This document shows positions 52,654-62,243 of a DNA stretch of 64,000 nt, piece after piece. The position numbers were made by a program, and so were the translations under genes. Below the pieces are notes generated by a model that saw only the letters and a list, made by a program, of their open reading frames with translations, searched no databases and was not told the origin of the DNA. Source of the stretch: Aliiroseovarius zhejiangensis (GTDB lineage Bacteria; Pseudomonadota; Alphaproteobacteria; Rhodobacterales; Rhodobacteraceae). The stretch's first letter is position 1, and the number at the start of each line of letters is the position of its first letter. The stretch is from positions 1-64,000 of the forward strand of contig NZ_BNCH01000009.1 in assembly GCF_014656375.1 (NCBI RefSeq), given 5' to 3'.

Positions 52654-55101
52654 ATGAGCCTTCCCAATCATGCCCGTGTCGTCATCATCGGCGGCGGTGT
52701 CATCGGATGTTCTGTCGCCTATCACCTGACCAAACTGGGCTGGAAAGATGTTGTGCTGTTAGAGCGCAAACAACTGACCTCCGGCACCACGTGGCATGCC
52801 GCTGGCCTGATCGGGCAATTGCGGTCGTCGTCGAACATGACGAAGCTCGCCAAATACTCGGCGGATTTGTATCTGGGGCTAGAGGCGGAAACCGGCGTGG
52901 CGACCGGGATGCGGCAGGTCGGTTCGGTTTCGGTCGCATTGACGGATGAACGGCGGGAGGAGTTGTATCGCAGCGCCGCCATGGCGCGCGCCTTCGGCGT
53001 CCCCTGCGAAGAACTGTCGCCTGCCGAGGTGAAAGAGCGTTATCAGCATATCAACCTGGATGGCGTCACCGGGGGCATCTGGCTGCCCACCGATGGGCAG
53101 GCCGATCCTGCCAACATCGCGCTGGCTTTGGCAAAAGGGGCACGGCAACGCGGCGCGGTGATCAAGGAACGCACCAAGGTGACGGGCATTGTCCGGGATG
53201 GTCGTCGGGTCACGGGTGTCAACTGGACATCGGATGATGGATCGGATCAGGGCTCAATCACCTGCGACATGATCGTCAATTGCGCGGGCATGTGGGGTCG
53301 CGAGGTTGGCAAAATGGCAGGCGTGAACGTGCCGCTGCACGCGTGCGAGCATTTCTATATCGTGACCGAGGGGATCACGGGCCTGACCCAGATGCCAGTG
53401 CTGCGGGTGCCGGACGAATGCGCCTATTACAAGGAAGACGCCGGCAAGATCCTGTTGGGCGCGTTTGAACCGAACGCCAAGCCCTGGGCGATGGACGGCA
53501 TTCCCGACAGCTTTGAATTTGACCAGCTTCCCGAGGATTTCGACCATTTCGAACCCATTCTGAAAGCCGCCTGCAACCGGATGCCGATGCTGGCCGAGGC
53601 AGGCATTCACACCTTCTTCAACGGCCCGGAAAGTTTCACGCCGGACGATGCCTATCACCTTGGCTTGTCACCCGAGATGGACAATGTCTGGGTTGCGGCG
53701 GGGTTCAACTCGATCGGCATCCAGTCCGCCGGTGGGGCGGGTATGGCGCTGGCCGAGTGGATGGATAAGGGCGAGAAACCCTTTGATCTGGGTGATGTGG
53801 ACATAAATCGGATGCAGCCGTTTCAGGGCAACAAGACCTATCTTTATGAACGGTCCAAGGAAACGCTGGGCCTGCTTTATGCCGACCACTTCCCGTTTCG
53901 CCAGAAAGCCACCGCGCGCGGCGTCCGGCGCACGCCATTCCACCAGCACCTGCTGGACCGGGGCGCCGTCATGGGCGAAACCGCTGGATGGGAACGTGCC
54001 AACTGGTTTGCCAATGAGGGGCAGGCGCGGGAATACGAATACACTTGGGGCCGCCCCAACTGGTTCGAAAATGCTGCCGCCGAACACGGGGCGGTGCGCG
54101 AGAATGTCGGCATGTATGACATGTCATCCTTCGGTAAGATCCGCGTCGAAGGCCCGGATGCCGAGGCGTTTTTGAACCGGGTTTGCGGGGCTGACATGTC
54201 GGTGCCGGTCGGCAAGATCGTCTATACCCAGTTCCTGAACCCCCGCGGCGGGATCGAGGCGGATGTGACCGTCACCCGCCTGTCGGAAACCGCCTATCTG
54301 GTGGTCACGCCGTCAGGTACGCGTCTGGCGGATGAGACTTGGATGCGCCGCCATATGGGTGACGCCCGCGTTGTGATCACCGATGTCACGGCGGGCGAGG
54401 GTGTGTTGGCCGTGATGGGGCCAAATTCCCGCGCGCTGTTGCAACGCGTCAGCCCGGCGGATTTCAGCAATGACGCAAACCCGTTCGGAACCGCGCAAGA
54501 GATCGAACTGGGCATGGGTCTGGCCCGCGCCCATCGCGTGTCATATGTGGGCGAGCTGGGGTGGGAGGTCTATGTCTCCTCAGACATGGCCGCCCACGCG
54601 TTCGAAACGATCTTTGAAGCGGGACAGGACATGGGGCTGACCCTTTGCGGGATGCATATGATGGACAGTTGCCGGATCGAGAAGGCGTTCCGCCATTTCG
54701 GCCACGACATCACCTGTGAAGATCACGTGCTGGAAGCGGGGCTGGGTTTTGCGGTGAAAGCCGACAAACCGGACTTCATCGGGCGTGATGCGGTACTTGC
54801 CAAGAAAGAGGCAGGCCTGTCTCAGCGCCTTGTGCAGTTCAAGCTGACTGATCCGGAACCCCAGCTTTATCACAACGAGCCATTGATCCGCGACGGTGAA
54901 ATCGTCGGATACCTGAGCTCCGGCGGTTACGGGCATCACCTTGGGGCGGCCATCGGCATGGGATACGTGCCGTGCAAGGGCGAGACGTCGGCCGAGGTTC
55001 TGGCCTCGACCTATGAAATCGACGTGGCGGGCACACGGGTGAAAGCCGAGGCGTCACTGAAGCCCATGTATGATCCGAAATCAGAGCGGGTTCGAATGTG
55101 A
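52654..55101 (+). CDS. Dimethylglycine dehydrogenase-like FAD enzyme with GcvT domain, second copy
   Basis: An 815-residue paralogue of the 49124 enzyme. The FAD motif VIIGGGVIGCSVAYHLTKLG (about 10-29) and TSGTTWHAAGLIGQL (covalent FAD His) are present. The C-terminal GcvT-like region has GWERANWFANEG near 445 and the terminal FIGRDAV and YLSSGGYGHHLG blocks. It likely takes dimethylglycine or sarcosine, and the two paralogues may handle successive demethylations. The methyl goes to folate. Confidence 0.9.
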   Translation: MSLPNHARVVIIGGGVIGCSVAYHLTKLGWKDVVLLERKQLTSGTTWHAAGLIGQLRSSSNMTKLAKYSADLYLGLEAETGVATGMRQVGSVSVALTDERREELYRSAAMARAFGVPCEELSPAEVKERYQHINLDGVTGGIWLPTDGQADPANIALALAKGARQRGAVIKERTKVTGIVRDGRRVTGVNWTSDDGSDQGSITCDMIVNCAGMWGREVGKMAGVNVPLHACEHFYIVTEGITGLTQMPVLRVPDECAYYKEDAGKILLGAFEPNAKPWAMDGIPDSFEFDQLPEDFDHFEPILKAACNRMPMLAEAGIHTFFNGPESFTPDDAYHLGLSPEMDNVWVAAGFNSIGIQSAGGAGMALAEWMDKGEKPFDLGDVDINRMQPFQGNKTYLYERSKETLGLLYADHFPFRQKATARGVRRTPFHQHLLDRGAVMGETAGWERANWFANEGQAREYEYTWGRPNWFENAAAEHGAVRENVGMYDMSSFGKIRVEGPDAEAFLNRVCGADMSVPVGKIVYTQFLNPRGGIEADVTVTRLSETAYLVVTPSGTRLADETWMRRHMGDARVVITDVTAGEGVLAVMGPNSRALLQRVSPADFSNDANPFGTAQEIELGMGLARAHRVSYVGELGWEVYVSSDMAAHAFETIFEAGQDMGLTLCGMHMMDSCRIEKAFRHFGHDITCEDHVLEAGLGFAVKADKPDFIGRDAVLAKKEAGLSQRLVQFKLTDPEPQLYHNEPLIRDGEIVGYLSSGGYGHHLGAAIGMGYVPCKGETSAEVLASTYEIDVAGTRVKAEASLKPMYDPKSERVRM

Positions 55102-55199
55102 CCGGCGCACAGCATCACTTTTCTTGATGCGATCGCCCACGGAAATCTGACTACCGTTTCCCGCTCCAACTGCCATAAAGGCGGGATAAGGAGCGCGCG

Positions 55200-56099
55200 A
55201 TGACGGACATGAGCAAACCAAAGAATGAAGATACGCCACAAGGGTTGGCGCTGGCTATTTCGGCCTATTTCCTGTGGGGGTTCCTGCCGCTCTATATGAA
55301 AGCCGTGGCTCACATGCCCGCCGCCGAGGTGGTCGCCCATCGTGTCATCTGGTCTGTGCCGGTGGCCGGCGTCATCCTGATCGCGTCCGGGCGCACCGGC
55401 GCACTGCGCGAGGCCCTTGCAAATCCGCGAACTCTGCTTCTGGGTGTGCTGACTGCTGCGCTGATTTCCGTGAACTGGGGCATCTATGTCTGGGCCATTG
55501 CGCATGAACAGGCGTTGGAGGCCGCGCTGGGCTATTACATCAACCCGCTGTTCTCGATCTTTCTGGGCACCATCCTTTTGGGTGAGCGAATGACCCGGGC
55601 GCAGATGGTGGCTGTGGCGCTGGCCTTTGCTGCGGTCGTGATTCTGACCGTCGACGCAGGCCGGTTGCCCGTCGTTGCTGTCGGGCTGACACTGACCTGG
55701 GGGCTTTATGCGCTGTGCAAGAAGTCGCTGCCGATTGGCCCCAATCAGGGGTTCATGCTGGAGGTCCTGATCCTTCTGCTTCCCGCTTTGGGTTTTGCGG
55801 CGTGGCTGACGGCACAGGGGCAAAGCCATTTCCTGCTGACAGGGATGGATACGGCATTGCTTCTGGGATGTGGCGTGGTGACGGCGGTGCCGTTGATGCT
55901 TTATGCCAATGGCGCGAAACTGTTGCGGCTGTCGACCATCGCGATCCTGCAATATATCGCGCCGACGATGATTTTTTTGGTCGCTGTGTTCGTGTTTGAC
56001 GAACCGTTTGAGGGTGCAAAGCTGATTGCCTTTCCGCTGATCTGGCTGGCGCTGGTGATCTATACCACCTCGATGCTGCGCGGGATGCGCCGCCGCTGA
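55200..56099 (+). CDS. rarD: RarD/EamA-family transporter
   Basis: A 299-residue membrane protein with about ten segments in two EamA-type halves. RarD features: LAISAYFLWGFLPLYMKAV near the start, NWGIYVWAIAHEQALEAALGYYINPL near 95-120, and QYIAPTMIFLVAVFVFDEPF near 245-264. Substrate unknown. An ATG three codons in may be the true start. Confidence 0.92.
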   Translation: MTDMSKPKNEDTPQGLALAISAYFLWGFLPLYMKAVAHMPAAEVVAHRVIWSVPVAGVILIASGRTGALREALANPRTLLLGVLTAALISVNWGIYVWAIAHEQALEAALGYYINPLFSIFLGTILLGERMTRAQMVAVALAFAAVVILTVDAGRLPVVAVGLTLTWGLYALCKKSLPIGPNQGFMLEVLILLLPALGFAAWLTAQGQSHFLLTGMDTALLLGCGVVTAVPLMLYANGAKLLRLSTIAILQYIAPTMIFLVAVFVFDEPFEGAKLIAFPLIWLALVIYTTSMLRGMRRR

Positions 56100-56137
56100 G
56101 CCTTGCCCGGCTGCGCCACACAGGCTATCTGGCGCCC

Positions 56138-56785
56138 ATGTCAGATGAATATACCCCGCCCGATGATCCGCTGAAGATCGTCCATCAGGATCACGAATTG
56201 TTGCTGGTCGACAAACCGGCGGGCCTTTTGTCAGTGCCGGGCAAGGGCGCGCATCTGGCCGATTGCCTCTTGTCTCGCATTCAGGCGGTATTTCCCGACG
56301 CGCTTCTGGTGCACCGGCTGGATCGGGACACGTCGGGTATCATGGTGTTTGCGATGACCCCCCATGCGCAGCGCCATTTGGGGCTTCAGTTTGAAAAACG
56401 GCAGGTCAAGAAGGCCTATGTCGCCCGCGTCTGGGGTCGCGTGGCCGACCGCGAAGGCACTGTCGATCTGCCTTTGATCGTCGATTGGCCGAACCGGCCG
56501 AAGCAGCATGTGGATTACGAGAACGGAAAGCCCGCGATCACCGACTGGAAAGTCCTGAAATACGAGGAACAAGCCACCCGTGTCCGTCTGTTGCCGCAAA
56601 CCGGACGCAGTCACCAGTTGCGGGTGCATATGAAGGAAATCGGGCATCCCATTCTGGGGGATCCTTTCTATGCCGAGGGTGAGGCGCGCAATGCCCCGCG
56701 CCTGATGCTGCATGCCGAAAGCCTGCGTTTGCGTCACCCGGATGGCGGAAAGGGGCTGACCTTCAAGGCCAAGTGCCCGTTCTGA
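56138..56785 (+). CDS. RluA-family pseudouridine synthase
   Basis: A 215-residue stand-alone catalytic domain. The active Asp lies in LVHRLDRDTSGIMVFAM (near 60-75), and YVARVWG and LPQTGRSHQLRVHMKEIGHPILGD are the other family blocks. No S4 domain is present. Likely target is 23S U746 and tRNA U32, as for RluA, by length. Confidence 0.92.
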   Translation: MSDEYTPPDDPLKIVHQDHELLLVDKPAGLLSVPGKGAHLADCLLSRIQAVFPDALLVHRLDRDTSGIMVFAMTPHAQRHLGLQFEKRQVKKAYVARVWGRVADREGTVDLPLIVDWPNRPKQHVDYENGKPAITDWKVLKYEEQATRVRLLPQTGRSHQLRVHMKEIGHPILGDPFYAEGEARNAPRLMLHAESLRLRHPDGGKGLTFKAKCPF

Positions 56786-56863
56786 CGGGATGACGAAAGG
56801 TCAGTTCCCCTTGCCGCCCCGAGTGCTTCCTGATTGACTGACCCAACGTTTGAGGAGTCTCAC

Positions 56864-57991
56864 ATGATCCAGCCTGTTATCTCTGGCACCGGGGTGTTCA
56901 CACCCACGCAGACCATCACCAATGCCGAACTGGTTGAAGCGTTCAACGCCTATGCCGACAAACAGAACGCCAAAAATGCGGACGCCATTGCTGCGGGCGA
57001 GGCGGAACCGATCGGGCATTCCAGTGAAGAGTTCATCGTCTCGGCCTCGGGCATCCATCAGCGTTATGTGATGGACAAGTCGGGGGTGCTGAACCCCGAT
57101 ATCATGCATCCAACCTTGCGTGAACGCAGCGATGATGAACCGGGCATCATGACCGAGATGGGCGTGGATGCCTGCAAGAAGGCCTTGGCGCAGGCGGGAC
57201 GAGAGGCAAGCGAGGTTGATCTGGTCATCTGTGCCGCGTCAAACCATGAACGCGCCTACCCGGCGATTGCGATTGAAATACAGCAGGCGCTGGGCGCGGG
57301 CGGGTTTGCGTTTGATATGAATGTCGCCTGTTCCTCGGCCACGTTCGGAATTCAGGCGGCGGCCGACATGATCCGCTCGGGCTCGGTCAAGCGCGCGCTG
57401 GTGGTGAATCCGGAAATCTGCTCGGCCCATCTGGAATGGCGCGACCGCGATTGTCATTTCATTTTCGGTGACGTGGCCACCGCGACATTGATCGAGCGGA
57501 AAGAAGACGCCAAGGGCGACCATTTCGAGATCCTGTCCACCCGCTGCCTGACGCAGTTTTCCAACAATATCCGCAACAACAACGGCTTCCTGCGCCGCAC
57601 GCGCGAGAGCGGCAGTGATCTGCCAGACCGCCGCGATATGCAGTTCATGCAGAATGGCCGCAAGGTCTTCAAGGAAGTGCTGCCCATCGTGTCGAAGCAC
57701 ATTCTGGATCATATCGACGACATCGATGTGACCCCCGACGACCTGAAACGGCTGTGGCTGCATCAGGCCAACAAGACGATGAACGATTTCATCGGCAAAA
57801 AGGTTCTGGGTCGCACCCCGGAAGAGGGCGAACAGCCCAACATCCTGCAGGACTACGCCAACACGTCCTCCGCCGGATCGATCATCGCGTTTTCGAAGTT
57901 CTCGGACGATCTGGCGCCGGGTGATACGGGCGTGATCTGTTCCTTCGGCGCAGGGTATTCGGTTGGGTCCGTTGTGGTGCGGCGCGCCTGA
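56864..57991 (+). CDS. Beta-ketoacyl-ACP synthase III-like enzyme
   Basis: A 375-residue thiolase-fold protein. Catalytic Cys in NVACSSATFG (near 158), His in LWLHQANKTMNDFI (near 300) and Asn in DYANTSSAGS (near 335), the FabH Cys-His-Asn triad. Longer than typical FabH (about 320), with extra segments. The start at MIQPVISGTG fits; the frame extends ten codons earlier. It may make a fatty acid or a polyketide-type starter; fab genes are not adjacent. Confidence 0.9.
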   Translation: MIQPVISGTGVFTPTQTITNAELVEAFNAYADKQNAKNADAIAAGEAEPIGHSSEEFIVSASGIHQRYVMDKSGVLNPDIMHPTLRERSDDEPGIMTEMGVDACKKALAQAGREASEVDLVICAASNHERAYPAIAIEIQQALGAGGFAFDMNVACSSATFGIQAAADMIRSGSVKRALVVNPEICSAHLEWRDRDCHFIFGDVATATLIERKEDAKGDHFEILSTRCLTQFSNNIRNNNGFLRRTRESGSDLPDRRDMQFMQNGRKVFKEVLPIVSKHILDHIDDIDVTPDDLKRLWLHQANKTMNDFIGKKVLGRTPEEGEQPNILQDYANTSSAGSIIAFSKFSDDLAPGDTGVICSFGAGYSVGSVVVRRA

Positions 57992-58060
57992 CGGCGCAGA
58001 ATGATCCAAAGCAATTCCGTTCGCGTAATATTCCCAACGTAACAACGCGCTGGGGATGAT

Positions 58061-58588
58061 ATGAAACTGAAACTTTCCGCTTTGGCCTGTGCGCTTTTGA
58101 TCGGATGCGGTGGCGCACCTGATCTTGATGATCCCAAGCTCAGCAGCCGCGATCTGAACCTTGAGGAGTTCTTTGAAGGTAAAACCGTCGCTCACGGCCA
58201 ATTTCAAGACCTGTTCGGCAATGTAAAACGGCGCTTTGAAGTTGACATCAATGGCACGTGGGACGGGCAGACCCTGACCCTGATCGAGGATTTCACCTAT
58301 GCCGACGGCGGCACCGAACAGCGCATCTGGACCCTAAACAAAACCGGTGACGACACATGGTCTGGCACTGCGCCCGGCGTGATTGGCCAGGCGACCGGTG
58401 AAGAGCGTGGCGATACGTTCAACTGGACCTATCGCATCGACCTGCCCGGTCGGGACGGAAAAACCACCCGTGTCGATTTTGATGACTGGATGTGGCTTCT
58501 GACCGATGATCGGGTGTTGAACCGGGCCTATGTGAAGAAATTTGGGGTCACGGTGGGCGAGGCGATCATCGTGTTTGAAAAGCGCTGA
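58061..58588 (+). CDS. DUF3833 lipoprotein
   Basis: A 175-residue protein with a lipobox (LACALLIGCGG, Cys15). The body has the DUF3833 elements DLNLEEFFEGKTVAHGQFQD and the terminal WMWLLTDDRVLNRAYVKKFG. Role unknown. It is found as an outer-envelope protein in many Proteobacteria. A symmetric terminator follows. Confidence 0.85.
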   Translation: MKLKLSALACALLIGCGGAPDLDDPKLSSRDLNLEEFFEGKTVAHGQFQDLFGNVKRRFEVDINGTWDGQTLTLIEDFTYADGGTEQRIWTLNKTGDDTWSGTAPGVIGQATGEERGDTFNWTYRIDLPGRDGKTTRVDFDDWMWLLTDDRVLNRAYVKKFGVTVGEAIIVFEKR

Positions 58589-58596
58589 CCCACAAA

Positions 58597-58621
58597 AAAG
58601 GCCCGCAAATCGCGGGCCTTT
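58597..58621. terminator. Bidirectional terminator
   Basis: Perfect arms AAAGGCCCGC (58597-58606) and GCGGGCCTTT (58612-58621) with a five-base loop lie between convergent genes, so both can use it. Confidence 0.88.
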
Positions 58622-58640
58622 CAGATTCGATGTCTTCGGA

Positions 58641-60080
58641 TCAATCGTTCGACCAGCCCGATACGGCTTTGACCTCAAGGAAATCCTCGATCCCCAGAAT
58701 GCCGCCCTCGCGCCCGTTGCCGGACTGTTTGTAGCCGCCGAAAGGCGAGCCTGCGGCGCGGGATGTGCCGTTCATTTCGACCATGCCGGACCGCAGGTGG
58801 CGGGCCACGCGGTTGGCGCGCTGGCCGTCCTGTGTCTGGACATAGTTGGTCAAGCCATAGACGGTGTCGTTGGCGATCTCGACGGCCTCTTCTTCCGTGT
58901 CGAAGGGGATCATCGCCATCACGGGGCCGAAGATTTCTTCGCGGGCGATGGTCATGTCGTTGGACACATCGGCAAAGATTGTCGGCTTGACGAAGTATCC
59001 CTTGTTCAGACCCTCGGGCCGCCCGGTGCCACCGGCGATCAGGCGCGCGCCTTCGTCGATTCCGGTCTGAATCAGGTCCTGGATCTTGTTCCACTGGGCC
59101 TCGCTGACCACCGGGCCGATGTGACGGCCCTCCTGATTTGCGGGGCCGACCTGCACCTTCTCGGCCGCCTCGCGTGCGGTCTCGATGGCTTGGTCATAGA
59201 CGCTGCGCTGCACCAGCATCCGGGACGGTGCGTTGCAGCTTTGACCGGTGTTCTGCATCATGTGCATAACGCCCCGCTTCACGGCTTTGTCGTCAGCGTC
59301 GTCAAAGATGATGTTGGCGCCCTTGCCGCCCAGTTCCAGAGACACGCGTTTGAGCGTATCGGCTGCTGCCTTCGAGATGGCAATACCTGCGCGGGTCGAT
59401 CCGGTGAAGCTGACCATATCGACATCGGGATGGGTGGACAGTTGCGTGCCGACGCCCATACCGTCGCCGTTCACCATGTTATAGACCCCGTCCGGGAAGC
59501 CCACTTCGTCGACGATTTCGCTCCAGACAATCGAGGAAAGCGGCGCGATTTCCGACGGCTTCAGCACCATTGTGCAACCTGCGGCCATGGCGGCCACGAC
59601 CTTCAGCGACACCTGATTCATCGGCCAGTTCCACGGCGTGATCAACGCGCAGACACCGATGGGTTCATAAAGCAGACGATCATTCGGCGCGTGTGCCCCC
59701 AGCATCTTGTCGAACTCGAAATCCTTGAAGGCGGTGATGAAGTTCTGGATGTGCCAGGTTCCGGATCCGACCTGTGCGGTGCGCGCCAGGTCTATCGGTG
59801 CGCCCATTTCCATGCTCATCGCCTCGGCCAGGTCGTCCGAGCGTTTCTGATAAACCTGCAGCAGCTTTTCGATCAGCGCCAGCCGGTCTTCCTTTTTTGA
59901 GAAACCCCAGTCCGCAAACGCTGCCTTGGCCGCAGCGACAGCGGCATCCGTATCTGCCTGATCGCCCAGCGATATGACCGCGCAGACCTCTTCGGTCGAA
60001 GGGTCGATGACATTCAGGTCGTTGGGTGTCGCAGGGGCCACCCATTTCCCGTTGATATAGAAATCGCGTTTCTCGATCAT
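58641..60080 (-). CDS. NAD(P)-dependent aldehyde dehydrogenase
   Basis: A 479-residue ALDH. Glu in SLELGGKGANIIFDDADD (near 250), catalytic Cys in NTGQSCNAPSRM (near 285) and the cofactor block FTGSTRAGI (near 230). Asn and Lys upstream (PWNWPMNQ, KPSE) complete the site. Start at MIEKRDFYINGKW. Substrate not determinable. Confidence 0.93.
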   Translation of the reverse strand: MIEKRDFYINGKWVAPATPNDLNVIDPSTEEVCAVISLGDQADTDAAVAAAKAAFADWGFSKKEDRLALIEKLLQVYQKRSDDLAEAMSMEMGAPIDLARTAQVGSGTWHIQNFITAFKDFEFDKMLGAHAPNDRLLYEPIGVCALITPWNWPMNQVSLKVVAAMAAGCTMVLKPSEIAPLSSIVWSEIVDEVGFPDGVYNMVNGDGMGVGTQLSTHPDVDMVSFTGSTRAGIAISKAAADTLKRVSLELGGKGANIIFDDADDKAVKRGVMHMMQNTGQSCNAPSRMLVQRSVYDQAIETAREAAEKVQVGPANQEGRHIGPVVSEAQWNKIQDLIQTGIDEGARLIAGGTGRPEGLNKGYFVKPTIFADVSNDMTIAREEIFGPVMAMIPFDTEEEAVEIANDTVYGLTNYVQTQDGQRANRVARHLRSGMVEMNGTSRAAGSPFGGYKQSGNGREGGILGIEDFLEVKAVSGWSND

Positions 60081-60270
60081 TCCAGCCTCCTTGGTCGGAT
60101 TTGCGTGCACTCTGGCACCGGGAATTGGCCAACGCAACCCATCGAAACAAAATTTGATCAAATTTTTCAGATGCGACGATTTGGCTGCATTCGGGGTCGC
60201 TCGGGGTCTTTAAAAATGGCAAACAGATCGTAACTCTTAGTCAACCGTACTTTAGCACAGGAGAGACCAG

Positions 60271-60924
60271 ATGGGACTTCGCATTAACGACACCGTACCG
60301 AATTTCACTGCCGAAACAGATCAGGGGGAGATCACCTTCCACGACTGGATCGGCGATGACTGGGCGATCTTGTTTTCGCATCCAAAGGATTACACCCCGG
60401 TCTGCACGACCGAGTTCGGTGCCGTCGCCCAGCTTGCCGATGAATGGAAAAAGCGCGGCACCAAGGTGATTGGCCTGTCTGTGGACAGCGCCGCCGAGCA
60501 TGTCAGCTGGAAAAAGGATATCGAAGGCTATTCCGGCGCGACCCCTGATTTCCCGATCATCGCGGACGAGGATCTGGCCGTGTCCAAGATGTTCGATATG
60601 CTGCCTGCCGATGCCTATTTGCCCGATGGGCGCACGGCGGCAGATTCCGCATCGGTCCGGTCGGTATTCATCATCTCGCCGGACAAGAAGGTGCAGTTGA
60701 TCATGACCTATCCAATGTCGGTTGGTCGAAACTTCGCCGAAGTGCTGCGCGCGCTGGACGGCTTGCAGGCCACCTACAACACCCCCATCGCCACGCCTGC
60801 CAACTGGGTCAAAGGGCAGGACGTGATCGTTGCGCTGACGCTGAACGACGACGAGGCGAAGGCCAAGTTTGGTGACGTGGACATCAAGCTGCCCTATCTG
60901 CGGACCACGGCAGACCCGAGCTAA
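60271..60924 (+). CDS. 1-Cys peroxiredoxin (Prx6-like)
   Basis: A 217-residue peroxidase. Peroxidatic Cys in HPKDYTPVCTTEFG (near 46), and no other cysteine in the protein, so it is a one-Cys type. The C-terminal Prx6 domain has the VDIKLPYLRTT end. Reduces H2O2 and organic peroxides using external thiol. Its stop overlaps the opposing TetR gene by four bases. Confidence 0.93.
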   Translation: MGLRINDTVPNFTAETDQGEITFHDWIGDDWAILFSHPKDYTPVCTTEFGAVAQLADEWKKRGTKVIGLSVDSAAEHVSWKKDIEGYSGATPDFPIIADEDLAVSKMFDMLPADAYLPDGRTAADSASVRSVFIISPDKKVQLIMTYPMSVGRNFAEVLRALDGLQATYNTPIATPANWVKGQDVIVALTLNDDEAKAKFGDVDIKLPYLRTTADPS

Positions 60925-61520
60925 GGCGCCAACAGAACCTGAAATCGCGCGAGGGCCACCTTCGCGCGATTTTCTGTATCTGCCGTCGACGGTGCCTTGA
61001 CCAAGCCAATGGCGCGTCGGATCTGCATATCCCCCACCAACAGGTCAACGAACAGCGATACGGCCTCTTCGGTGCTGTCAAAGGACAACACGCCGTCGGC
61101 TCTGGCCCGCTCAAGTGTTGCTCCGATCAGCGGGGCGATGGATTCGCGCCCGGATTGCAAGATCGCTTGCCCAAGAACACCTGAACTGTCTGCCGCAGCA
61201 GCGCGGTTCAGGGCGATGGCCTTGTCACCCAGAAGCACGTCGAGCAAGGCGGGTGCCAGCCGCTCCAGTATTTCGACCGGCTTCGTCTTGGCGCACAGAT
61301 GCCTTTCGATCATGGCTTTCACATCGGCGGCGTTGCGCGCAACCAGGGCGCTGAACAGCCCCGTTTTGTCCCCGTACCAACGATACAGTGTCTCGTTCGA
61401 CGCTTTCGCCTGCCTGGCGATGGCCAGCATGGATGCCCCGGCAAACCCCTTGTCTTCCAGAACCTGATAGGCCGCCAATTCGATCTGTCTTTGCCGCTCG
61501 GCCCGCGTGTCGTCTTTCAT
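60921..61520 (-). CDS. TetR-family regulator
   Basis: A 199-residue protein. The HTH ASMLAIARQAKASNETLYRWYG (about 28-49) is typical of TetR. The C-terminal ligand region has TEEAVSLFVDLLVGDMQIRRA. Start chosen at MKDDTRAERQ; the frame continues 30 codons upstream. It is divergent from a small membrane-protein gene with tandem repeats between them, which it probably binds. Confidence 0.9.
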   Translation of the reverse strand: MKDDTRAERQRQIELAAYQVLEDKGFAGASMLAIARQAKASNETLYRWYGDKTGLFSALVARNAADVKAMIERHLCAKTKPVEILERLAPALLDVLLGDKAIALNRAAAADSSGVLGQAILQSGRESIAPLIGATLERARADGVLSFDSTEEAVSLFVDLLVGDMQIRRAIGLVKAPSTADTENRAKVALARFQVLLAP

Positions 61521-61546
61521 GGACTCTCGCCTTTTTGTATTGACAA

Positions 61547-61597
61547 AAGCGTACACTTCATTACGGATATAAGCAAGCGTACACACAATTACGGATA
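61547..61597. promoter_or_regulatory. Two 28-bp tandem elements in the TetR promoter region
   Basis: AAGCGTACAC at 61547-61556 recurs at 61575-61584, and ATTACGGATA at 61560-61569 recurs at 61588-61597. Thus a two-part element repeats with 28-base spacing. A TTGACA-like -35 lies at 61540. Likely TetR operators controlling both divergent genes. Confidence 0.65.
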
Positions 61598-61609
61598 AGG
61601 AGCTTCCCA

Positions 61610-61987
61610 ATGCTTGGTCGACCGACTGAAACCGCTGTCGCCGGACTGGTGATGCTGATAATCCTGCAAGCTGTTATGCTTGCCTCGTTGTTCGCGGGCG
61701 TTGCGCCGCATCCACCGACAAAGATCCCGCTGGGCGGTATCGGGCCGATACTTGGTGCCAGTTTCGCAGTTGCTGCCGCGGCGATCCTTCTCGGCCCTGT
61801 GACGTCAGGCGCGGGGCGGGTGTTTGCCTTGCTTGCAGTTGCAATCGCGCCGCTATCCTTCGGTCCGCAGAAATATCTGGATACGCAGTTCCCGCTGATC
61901 TGGCCCGCCGTTCTGCTAGGGCAGGTATCCGCAATCATGGTGCTGGTCAGTATCTTTGTTCGACCAACTCAAAAGCCCATGGGATAA
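61610..61987 (+). CDS. Small integral membrane protein
   Basis: A 125-residue protein with four hydrophobic segments: about 10-32, 45-62, 68-85 and 98-118. No conserved motif I recognise. The likely target of the divergent TetR regulator. GGATAAGGAG before the ATG is a strong ribosome-binding site. Confidence 0.7.
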   Translation: MLGRPTETAVAGLVMLIILQAVMLASLFAGVAPHPPTKIPLGGIGPILGASFAVAAAAILLGPVTSGAGRVFALLAVAIAPLSFGPQKYLDTQFPLIWPAVLLGQVSAIMVLVSIFVRPTQKPMG

Positions 61988-61993
61988 ACAGGA

Positions 61994-62015
61994 AACCCGG
62001 CCAGACAGCCGGGCT
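61994..62015. terminator. Weak hairpin between convergent genes
   Basis: CCCGGC (61996-62001) and GCCGGG (62008-62013) form a short stem between the membrane-protein gene and the DUF2783 gene. T-tails are short on both strands, so it is only a possible terminator. Confidence 0.4.
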
Positions 62016-62039
62016 TCATGCGTTCTGCAAAATTGGCTG

Positions 62040-62243
62040 TTACTCAGGCAGACCCGCGGCGTTCACCGCCTGGCTCAGCACCTCGCGGTCTCCGATATGG
62101 TTGGCCAGAATCAGGATCAGCCGTGCGTTCAGGGCATCGCTGTCATCCTTAGACAGACCTTCATGCGCGGCCAGCAGCTCGGCATAGAAATCGTCGGCAC
62201 GGTTGATGTTGGGCGTCAGGATAAGATCAGTCATATCGGTCAC
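62040..62243 (-). CDS. DUF2783 protein
   Basis: A 67-residue helical protein. The DUF2783 body has ADDFYAELLAAHEGLSKDDS and LILILANHIGD. It occurs next to FAD-dependent aromatic monooxygenase genes, as here (its start overlaps the upstream stop). A partner or stabiliser role is inferred from that pairing. Confidence 0.85.
   Translation of the reverse strand: MTDMTDLILTPNINRADDFYAELLAAHEGLSKDDSDALNARLILILANHIGDREVLSQAVNAAGLPE

Noticed and set aside
55011-55952. Long minus-strand frame opposite rarD and the end of the second oxidase gene
   Set aside because: It is a shadow of the real plus-strand genes; its translation is rich in Gln, His and Arg with no family features.
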